Positions 33,150 to 41,238 of a stretch of 41,238 bases of DNA are shown here, piece by piece. The stretch spans positions 1 to 41,238 of the forward strand of contig JADNYJ010000293.1 of assembly GCA_015501075.1 (NCBI GenBank), given 5' to 3'. Source of the DNA: Gymnopilus junonius. Taxonomy: Eukaryota; Basidiomycota; Agaricomycetes; Agaricales; Galerinaceae. The translations under genes were made by a program, and so were the position numbers. Position 1 is the first letter of the stretch. Every line of letters begins with the position of its first letter. The notes beneath the pieces were generated by a model, which made no database searches, was not told where the DNA came from, and worked only from the letters and a program-made list of their open reading frames with translations.

Positions 33150-34775
33150 ATGATAAGTTGCCCACCGGCAACGCCTCTGACGAAGTCCAAGTGCGGTTGC
33201 ATGGGCGGCGTCATGCGCCGTGCATCGACAGGCATCTCTCAGGTTTCCCGACCTGGCATGCCCGCATCGGATATTGTCTCTCTCAAGCGAACGATGTCGC
33301 GTCAGGTTATCCCACTAACTGTATCGACGCTCTCCCCTCCTTATGGATCAATTGAGGCCAAACTGCTCACACCCATCGCGGAGAGTCCTGTACGCGAAGT
33401 TGAGGCACTCCAACAGGAGACTGTCGGCCCTTCGGCTCAGCCTGTTGCTGTTGTTGATGAGGAGCGTTCTGCGTCTCCAGAATCCTTAGCGACGGCGCAT
33501 CCAGTTTCCAATTTGGCTCCGGACGCCCCATACGCGACAAAACCACAGAACTGTGCATCCATCTCGCCACTCATCGCCTCAAGCTCCGGCTCCTCCTGCA
33601 ACCCTGACTTGTACTCCCATCATGGGCATGGTAACGGCAACGGCACTAATCAACCGCGCCTCCACGAACTCGGTTGGCTGGAATACCACCTCCCCGACGG
33701 AACAGTGTACTACGTGCACCCCACTAGGAGGGTGACGACTGACTCGAACCTCCGCAAGGAGAGCGTATTAGCGGCCTTGGAGGCGTGGTTCGAATTGAGA
33801 AACCTCGACGACAATGTAAATGTTGGTGTGGAGGGGTGGGTCAGAGAGGTTAGCGTGGATGGGAACGGAATGCAGAACCCCCAGCCTGTGCTATCCTTTG
33901 AGCGCTATTGGGTGAATCATATCGCGCAGACCGTGATCAAGGAGGACGTGGACAGTGAGAGCCATGTTGGCGGGTATGGAAGAGGGACTGGGTCTTCCGG
34001 TCCTGGCGGTTCTGTTGCAAGCGGATCGAGCGGAGAAGACCGTGCGTACTTTTTCGTTTTCCTTTCGTTGTTTTGGGGTATGGGTTTCTGGTGTTAATTG
34101 TCTCTTGTAGAGCTCGACTTGGAATATCGCTTCTGGTCGTTCATGGAGGCCCATCCTGCTCATTCGGCATTGCCTGCAAAAGCTAAGGCGAAGGCGATGG
34201 ATGTCTTGGCGTCGGCTTGGACTGGTGAGTTTCTTTTGAAGGCTTCGGCAAGTATAATAGGTGCTAGTTCGGTATCCACTTCTAGAACATCTCCTGGACT
34301 CTCATCAAGCCTCTCCATCACCTTTCACCCAGGAAGAATGCAAAGCGCTGATGGACCTCTTACGTTCGTTTGACGGTATGTTGTTATTCTTTAATTCAAT
34401 GCAATTAGTACCGACCTGATTTTGTTAGAATATCATTTCGACGACCATGGCATCCAAACCCGTGTTGTCGCCAGGATTCTCCTCCGGGTTGGTGAGTGCT
34501 GCATTGCCATCATCTGGATAAAATTCATTTCATCTAACCATATTTTTGAATCCACAGTTCAATGGCGCCAGACGTACCTGCACCCCGGTTTGCACTCCAT
34601 TTTATTCTTCCTGGATCATGCTGAGATCAATGTTATAAAGAGAATTATATATGCTTCGACCCCGAAAAGCACTCTGGACCAAGCCCTCCAAGTCACGAGT
34701 CCCGCAGGCTTGCTCCCTCTATACACTTCAACACAACAAACATCGGGTCCCATAATGTTTCCCGGAACTCCTTAA
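33150..34775 (+). CDS. WW-like domain protein, agaric family
   Basis: Five exons join cleanly, all in phase 1: 33150-34041, 34111-34224, 34286-34375, 34429-34491, 34558-34775, giving 458 aa. The N-terminal 170 residues are Ser/Pro-rich and probably disordered. Residues about 173-200 read GWLEYHLPDGTVYYVHPTRR, a WW-like fold (W at the start, YY in the middle), though the second WW tryptophan/proline end is replaced by VTTDSNLR. Later come LDLEYRFWSFMEAHPAHSAL and FTQEECKALMDLLRSFD, then VQWRQTYLHPGLHSILFF. I know this order from agaric proteins of unknown function that combine a WW-like module with a C-terminal membrane region. That membrane region is missing here, so the gene may be truncated by the TAA at 34773-34775, or the last exon may splice differently into the gene starting at 34861. 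Confidence 0.7.
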
Positions 34776-34860
34776 AGAATATCGGTAATGACCATTCACG
34801 TCATATGGGTACATACCTTCTCCTTTCTTATCCTCTAGAGCAATTGATATTTAGTTGGAA

Positions 34861-35424
34861 ATGCAGTTGGCCGCTCCAGAGCACGAAACAAGGGTCGGGA
34901 GGAATCAGGTGAATATTTTGGTTCCTCTAACCTCTCCATTTATCATAATATGGATGCTATAAGTAGGCGTGCAAACAATTGATCGTGATAGTGTCAGTCC
35001 ATTTTCAATGCTTTTACTTTATTACTTACTTATTAAAATTATGTTAGGAAATCCTTTCTGAAGCCATTAGCGAGACAAAGGAGCTGATTAAACTGTGCCG
35101 GCTGGAAGTCTCGTATCTTTCTTTCATGATTATCACCGAGTCCAATCTGCTCCCAAAATTCTTGACCTTGGAATGGTGAGTCGTTTTTCCTCGACTGATA
35201 AGTGCCGTATTTACTGAGATCATGATGACATTGATAGGCAATGTGAGCTGGTTCGTACGAACCTCGAAGGCAAAAGAAGTCGATTATCACCTTTCTCTAA
35301 TCATGATAGAGAAGAGATTCAGAGGGTGGTGCACGACTTACAGAACCAGTTTGGTTCGCTCCATAGCGAGTCACTGACTTTGTTCTACAAAGCTCGAGAG
35401 AAAGAACGCACAAAGGTGGTGTAA
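34861..35424 (+). CDS. Hypothetical 120-aa helical protein
   Basis: Three exons 34861-34908, 35048-35175 and 35238-35424 join in frame: MQLAAPEHETRVGRNQ, then EILSEAISETKELIKLCRLE and VSYLSFMIITESNLLPKFL, then a charged helical end (EEIQRVVHDLQNQFGSL, KAREKERTKVV). Introns are GT-AG (139 and 62 nt). An acceptor-like TTTAG just before the ATG (34850-34854) means an upstream exon is possible, perhaps from the WW-like gene 85 bp upstream on the same strand. No family recognised. Confidence 0.45.
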
Positions 35425-36010
35425 TTATCTTGTTAATTCAAATTGAAAACGACTAATTCAGCACGGTATCTAGCCCCCTCTTTTCGTGATCATATCTATC
35501 TCGATAGCTTTCATCTATTTTTAAGGCCCAGTTCCAGGCTTAGGCTCTGAAGATAGAAGTGACTCGACTGGAATCATCTTAACAGGAACCCTTGCTCACC
35601 CCCTGTTGATGGAACTGGGAGTGTCAGTTCGGTGTGCGAATTCGGAGCTGACTGGTTTCAAAGACGGGTTTCCAAAAAAATAACGATGGCTCTTTGGGTC
35701 AGTAATATGATATTAATGAAGAGGAGGAATTCAAGTTGGGTTACTGGGTACTAGTATAGTTATTCAGTTGTCTTGCGTTATTCATTTGTGTATGTAAATC
35801 CCACGAAGGGTTTTCAATGGGTGGGGTAGGTAGATTACATTCCAATGATTACGAGATAACTCTCTTTTACGGTTTGGCAGTAGGAAACCCCAGGTCCCCC
35901 AATCCGCCAGGGTGACAGTGATATATCTCCCCTAATTCTGCGTGTCCTTCCTTCAGACAGTAGGTCCTTGACTATAACCTCATTCTGGATTGCCGGTTTC
36001 GGGATGATAG
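35425..36010. other. Intergenic, no gene seen
   Basis: About 590 bp of AT-rich sequence between the 120-aa gene and the duplicated F-box gene fragment. No motif recognised. Confidence 0.4.
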
Positions 36011-36635
36011 CCCTTTTCGTTTCTCACTTTGATTTTACCCACCAAGACTACCGAAATACAAGCTTAAGTGACACAAGCGGCACATTCGTTGGATTTGGAA
36101 AGCGGTTGTCATCTCTGGTTCGTACCACGCTGCAAGAACTGGAAGGATCATCATAAGCAGGAGGTATGCGGCCGTCATTGCTTCTTTTCATATACCACAT
36201 CCTAGTCTTCTTTCGTTTTGAGTTTGGAGATAGCAATGATAATCTTTAAGGCCTGTTTCCTCGACCAGTGATTGGTTTTTCGACTGCAATTTGTATATAG
36301 AACATAGATATCTTAAGCAAACCCCGTGTATTCTATAATAGTTCAATGTTTGAGAACTTTACCATGAATCCTTCTGCGTAACATAAATAGTCGGCATTCA
36401 ATAATATTCAACACCTCATAATGGAATGCCAAATGTCAAATTTTATCAATCCAGAGACGTCGAGAATCTGGAATTCAAATTCATGGATGTAATTATAATT
36501 TGTTTTCATTCACGCAAGAAGAAGGTCCGATCAAAATCTCTCCTCTCTGGAACCAACCCGAAACGATACCCAAACCAACTCAGACGAACACCTCTTAGAA
36601 CCCTCCCTCCCAGCCACAAAGTCAGTACTCTCTCG
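36011..36635 (+). pseudogene. Segmental duplication, copy 2: truncated 3' end of the F-box-like gene
   Basis: Direct repeat of 31833-32430, about 4.2 kb downstream. The reading frame corresponding to the first copy gives LILPTKTTEIQA, then a stop where CAA of copy 1 has become TAA (about 36064-36066), then VTQAAHSLDLESGCHLW and WKDHHKQEVCGRHC as in copy 1. There is no F-box, no start and no upstream coding part, so this is a fragment, not a gene. Copy 2 also has an insertion of about 19 bases near 36395. The left border lies in unrelated sequence and the right border passes straight into the degenerate low-complexity block. Confidence 0.85.
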
Positions 36636-39044
36636 TTCTCTCACCACCAGCGCTCATGCTGCTGCTGACGTTGATGCGAATGTTGAACGCGTCACGAAGC
36701 GACTTCGGAACTCGATCAGTACAGGAAGCGTGGTAGGGCTGGGCGTTATCATCGCCCGCGCCTGCCTCAAATATATTGCTGTTGATTTTGAACTCCGAGG
36801 TCGATGTCGACGTTCACGTCATACCATCACGAGACGGCGACGATTGAAGCTACCGAAGTTGACAGTTCCGCCTCGTCAGGAACTCGAACAATATCACGAC
36901 CACCCACACCTACGTGCATGGCGACGACGGTGACGAAGGGGGCAGCCCCACCACTGCCAATACCGGCCGCGTGGATTTGTTGAACGCAGAGGAAAGGGCA
37001 TAGCCGACGCCAGCGTTGGCATTGATAAGGACGTTGAAGTTGAACTTTTCACTAAACGAAGAAGACACGATCTTGGCGAGCGCAGAAGAGCTTTCTGTGC
37101 TGGTGGCTCGTGGGAGGTGAACGAATTTGGGGACGGGATTATGAAGGATGAATGAGAGAAGCGGGAGTGGAAGATAAAGGTGCCACTAGCACCGGACATT
37201 GCGACAGATGCATAGACTTGCTTTGCCGCCACGACTAGCTGGATTGTGATCATGAGATGGTATAGAAAATGGCCCGGGGTGGAAATTGGTGAGGGTACCG
37301 AAGGATATAGAGTTCGCCCACTGGAACAACTCGCCAACAGGTGTCGGTTTGGACGAAGAAAACCCGCGAGCACAAGCACGAGCCTGGAGGCTTTTGAAAC
37401 TTGAAGTTTGAGTCATCATTGAAGAGAGAAAATGGAGAAGAACCATGACCATGGGCGACGGCAGTGACACGTTGACGGTGAACGCGTGCGAGAATCGCCC
37501 GTAGTGCCGATAACGACCGATAATGAGTACGGAGGGCGACACGGGCTGAAGGATCAGAAGGGCATGACGCAGATCCGGTTCTGGGTTTGTGGAATTGCCG
37601 ATGATTGACGCAGTTAAGCAAATGAGGGTGAAATGGTGGGCATTGATGAAAATCACCACACCAGCTAAGTTGTATTGGAGGAAGAGGGAAAGCCTGCTAA
37701 GGTGCTTGCATTGACAGTCGGTAAAGAAGGCTGAGGGTGTCCGGGAATCGGGTTTGACCGGAGGATGGAGTTTGAATGGTTTGGTGGTCGTCGAAGGTGG
37801 CAGGAGATAAGGAAGCTTCCAGCACCAGCAACCACCGCTGGCAGCATGAGCGAAGGAAAAGGAAGGCCCTAAAACAGTGCCAGCGTTGACATTAACCCCC
37901 GAGTCCATGAAGGAGGAAGAAAGAACAGCCAACCCGAGTGTACATTTCCAGAACCTCAATTGGGGGAAGCGAGATGTTTCCCAGCTGAAGCCATTGACGT
38001 CGAAGCTCCATCCCCTGACGGCGGCGGCGGTGGTCCAAGAAATGGCCGGTTGGAGGCCGAACCTCGTATTGGAAAGGATCCCTAATCGGGGCCGGAACCC
38101 AAAATAACGAAGAAGAAAGGGCATTGGGACAACAGCACGAGCAGGCAGCAGGAAGTCATAAGTAGCTGCAGATGCAAGCTGATGAGGTGGAAGGAGGAGA
38201 CACCGTATGTCTTGCAGCACCGCTGGCTTGCTGCCAACAGAATGTCCAATAATCAATTCGAATGTTCAAACGTTGAAGTCACATCCGTGACTGTGACTTG
38301 ACATTTGAGCTAGCTCGCAACCGCCCACGACGATGAAAAGTCGGTTGAAAGTGCTCAAAAAATTACTGCTGAGCGCAGCTATCCAGCCCGTCAATGACAT
38401 TTTCATCAACGTTGCTTCTACCCCTCCTTCCCTCTCCGTATCCTCCTTCCTTCTCCATTTGACCCCTTGTTGACCCCCATCATCTATAAACCTTCAAATT
38501 CCAAATCCTAAATCCCAGTCCGAAAGGCTGCAAGCTAAGCGCGCGGTATTGATTACTGAAGCTTGAAGCTTGAAAGAAGAAACTTGGAGGACCAAACTTC
38601 GTGGCAGGATGACACTCAGCTGTAGCTGTCGAAGCCGAAGCTCCATCCGCTGGAAGTGGCGATCCAAGGGACGACCAGTTGGAGACGAACCTGGAGCTGG
38701 CTGGAACTCGACCATGCTGACGAAGGAGGAGGGCCATTACCCAGGACGCCGCTCGCTGGCCTTCGTCCCTTAGAACTATAGCCAGGCTCGTGCCTCAGCA
38801 TCTTCATCTCTGTCTTCATCATTCCAGCAAATCGTCACCTCCACCCCGCGCACGCTTTTCCGTCTCCCTCGTCCAGCCTGAGCGACATCTCAAAGTTAAT
38901 CCAAACACAAAGAAATCGGCATGACCTGAAGTAGACGATTCTTCTTGACATCCTAGGGCATTGCGAACGAGATAACAGACTTCTTGGTCGCTTCCGGCGC
39001 AAAAATCATCGATGAGCGAGGGTGGCTTGCACCAGCCGAAATTT
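36636..39044. repeat. Degenerate low-complexity block, no intact gene
   Basis: Same character as 7230-10900: long overlapping open frames on both strands without a credible protein, and short Asn/Ala/Asp/Val-rich pieces (AAADVDANVERV near 36670, ADASVGIDKDVEVEL near 37005, GVNVNAGTVLG on the minus strand near 37890). The plus frame from 36640 runs to 37155 with one stop and shifts to GDDGDEGGSPTTANTGRVDL in another frame near 36930, which fits a decayed coding sequence. Diverged copies of one segment occur at 38001-38064 and 38637-38692 (both start GAAGCTCCATCC and end in a CC[AG]GTTGGAG..GAACCT block). Confidence 0.4.
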
Positions 39045-39286
39045 CTACGGCAGTGAGCATGTGCAGGTTGAGGTGCAGGGATCGAGGGGCTTGAGAGTTC
39101 CGCGCGTCCACTTCCACTTGAATTGCTCGAGTTCCGAGGCGTGGTCGAGGTGCGTGTGGAATCGTTGATGATACTGTGTTGGTAGGCAAGTCGTTAGTCA
39201 GAGGGTAGATCTGAAAGATATCATGAACGTACGCAATACGCAATAGACAAGGGAAAAAGGTGGTCAAGGTCGTCATTAGTAGCCAT
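39045..39286 (-). CDS. Possible small two-exon protein
   Basis: Minus-strand ATG at 39286 (MATNDDLDHLFPLSIAYC), a 59-nt intron (39174-39232, GTACGT...CACAG with CTAAC branch site) in phase 0, then YHQRFHTHLDHASELEQFKW to a stop at 39045-39047; 60 aa in total. Intron signals are good and the spliced frame reads like protein, but the unspliced strand has another open frame of 134 codons and no family is recognised. It may be part of a longer transcript. Confidence 0.3.
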
Positions 39287-41238
39287 ACACAAGAGAATAA
39301 GGTAGAAGACTGATGCGGGCTTGTGGAACAGTGGTCCAGGAGTCGACAATTGAACAAGTCGAAGGTGTACGACTAACAGCGGTATGTAACGCTAGAACCA
39401 ATGCTACAGGCCCTAAATCAGTACCTCGTATGAGTGCTGTAAGTTGATTCGTGCGTTACCTGCACAGATATTATTCCAAAACCACTACGCCGTCCATCCG
39501 AATTCCTTTCCTTTTCGTACTATCCCTATGCAAGAATCCAAAATCGCCTAGTGCCTAGGGCTTGGGACATAGGGAGCGTAGGCCATAACGCTCCCATATT
39601 CGTATAAGAGAAGGATAAGGACGAGGACAAATAGAAGAAGGGAGAAGTTCTCAGAAATTACGATAGTGGGAGTCGGGACATCAAGGCAGACTTCAAGTTC
39701 GGGATGTGCGGCATCGCGGTTATGTAATCAACGGAGCCATCATGCCGGGCGTGGGCAAGAAACTCACAAGTTTCAAGCAACGCTACAGAATACTTCATCG
39801 CTCATAAATATTCAGCGCTCAACCTCGGAATAGGAGACGTCGGTGTGGTAATTTTAGCAGTATATCTATGGGTGACGACAATTTGAGCCAAAAGTGAGCA
39901 TGATTCGCGTTGAATTTGCGTTGAATACCCCTTCCTAGATCGCAATCATTAGATGTCCCCATAATGCATTTCGCTAGGCGGGATACGTGAATTCTCATGA
40001 CAAGTGTGGTTTGGACCTTAGTTTAGAACGTTGGGCTTTAACATTTACGCATGGCGTATTTTAATTAAGAAGGGAGGCAGGAAAGCGCGGACGTGAAGGC
40101 TAAGCTATGGATCTCGAATTTGTCTCGACAGCATCCAGCTAAGTATCAACATCATTCATGACATCTTTATCCTCAGGAACCTATGCCTGAAATTGACTCG
40201 TTGACCATGTGATATGCAGTATTGCCGTCTCGAGCACTGTAACACGTCCATTAGCTTTCCTTTTCCAAGACGTACTGGTAGGAAAGTTGTTCATATTCAG
40301 GTAGCCGTTGAGTCTTACCGCGGCGCTTCTTCTATGTAGCTCTGCAATTTATTTCTCAGATAGTCCTCACCAACTTCACCATCAACCCTACACACGCAGC
40401 GTAACTTGCGCCAGTAATGGTGATGATCGATTAACGCGATTTGATGGGTGGACACCAGCACCCAAACCAATGCGAGTTGCAGCAGTGAAATAAAAAAAAA
40501 AGGGATGTTTAATCAGGACTAAGAGCCCAATAATCCATGAGTCAGACCCTAATCCCGCAAACCCCGCCATCACTCCAACAAAAATTCTGTGCGATTGCTG
40601 CAGTGCAGTACTTAATACCAGGACAGAATAATACAGGTGGGTGTTGTTGCATTTCAATAGGAATATAACACGTTCGTCCTATGTGCTGAGGTACTGAGGA
40701 GTGAAGAGTAGGAGTGAATATGGTGAACTTGGATCTAGCGTCGACGGGTGACGGTGACCGGGTGATGCGTGACAAGTGGCTATGCCGATGTTGGATTGAG
40801 GCCCAGATCAAAACTGCAGGCGAGGAGATGGAGGTTTTTGAGTACCAGGGCAGGGCAGTACTTGAATATAAAGACGACGTCAATGTATGACGTCATGCCG
40901 AGCACCATCAGCGTTCAGCGTTCAACACAACCCTCAGCAGGTAGGGCAGGGCCCAGGCAACGGGCGAAAGTGGGTATGAACTTTGAAGTGCTGGCGGCAA
41001 GAGTTGGTGCAGTCAGGAAAGCTGGGATTGGAGAGCGAACAGGTACCACCGTCGTTGGCGACTATGGCAACACTTCCGTGGTATAATTGTCGACTAAAAC
41101 TTGGAAGGGGCAAGTTCATTGGAGGGCGTTGAGGGTCGAGGTTCAATGATGTTGACGTGGCGGATCGACTTGAAGTCTTCAATAGTGTCCACCATCAGCG
41201 TATGAGCCGATCCGCCATCGCACAAGCCAAATGAAATC
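39287..41238. other. Gene-poor right end, no supported gene
   Basis: About 1.95 kb. An 11-A run lies near 40490. From about 40700 to the end the sequence again resembles the low-complexity blocks, with only short open frames. Confidence 0.35.

Noticed and set aside
37186..38256. 356-codon minus-strand open frame
   Set aside because: Cys/Pro/Ser-rich translation without motifs, lying in a low-complexity block with equally long frames on the other strand; probably a by-product of composition.
1..41238. CRISPR arrays, bacterial operons, riboswitches, rRNA genes
   Set aside because: No regularly spaced repeats, no Shine-Dalgarno-driven gene packing and no rRNA-like sequence; gene structure is eukaryotic throughout.

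Overview
The window looks like nuclear DNA of a mushroom-forming basidiomycete (Agaricomycetes). Evidence: many short GT-AG introns (about 41-95 nt) in compact genes, F-box-like proteins of the agaric type, a diverged G-alpha-like fragment with the NK.DLL-type spacing seen in the expanded agaric G-alpha family, a WW-like protein, and no operon-like packing. It is gene-poor and rich in decaying paralogues. All functional calls rest on motifs and spliced reading frames read by eye, without a database search.

Layout. 1-1530 (-): remnant of an SRPK-type protein kinase with several stops and frameshifts, running off the left edge. 2222-2955 (-): G-alpha-like fragment with an internal duplication. 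4389-5068 (-): small secreted protein with a likely 2-base frameshift. 5820-7014 (+): F-box-like gene with a late stop. 7230-10900: degenerate low-complexity sequence. 12501-14642 (+): an intact ten-exon sugar transporter of the alpha-glucoside permease type (556 aa), the best-supported gene here. 15079-16854 (-): three tandem genes for 65-residue secreted peptides with eight cysteines, each with an intron directly before its stop codon. 19169-21920 (-): a long Ser/Pro-rich protein with PY motifs. 25124-25737 (-): a small protein with a PY motif. 26398-27655: a transposon-like inverted-repeat structure with a tRNA-like insertion. 27828-28004: a 90-bp tandem duplication. 30491-32027 (+): a second F-box-like gene with a frameshift. 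33150-34775 (+): WW-like protein, followed by a 120-aa unknown. 36011-36635: a second, decayed copy of the 3' end of the 30491 gene. 36636-41238: mostly degenerate low-complexity sequence.

The genes do not form an obvious pathway. The most interesting unit is the cysteine-rich peptide cluster: signal peptides, cysteine spacing, TATA-box position, intron position and part of the intron sequence are shared by all three copies. It lies next to the sugar transporter, but nothing in the sequence ties the two together functionally.
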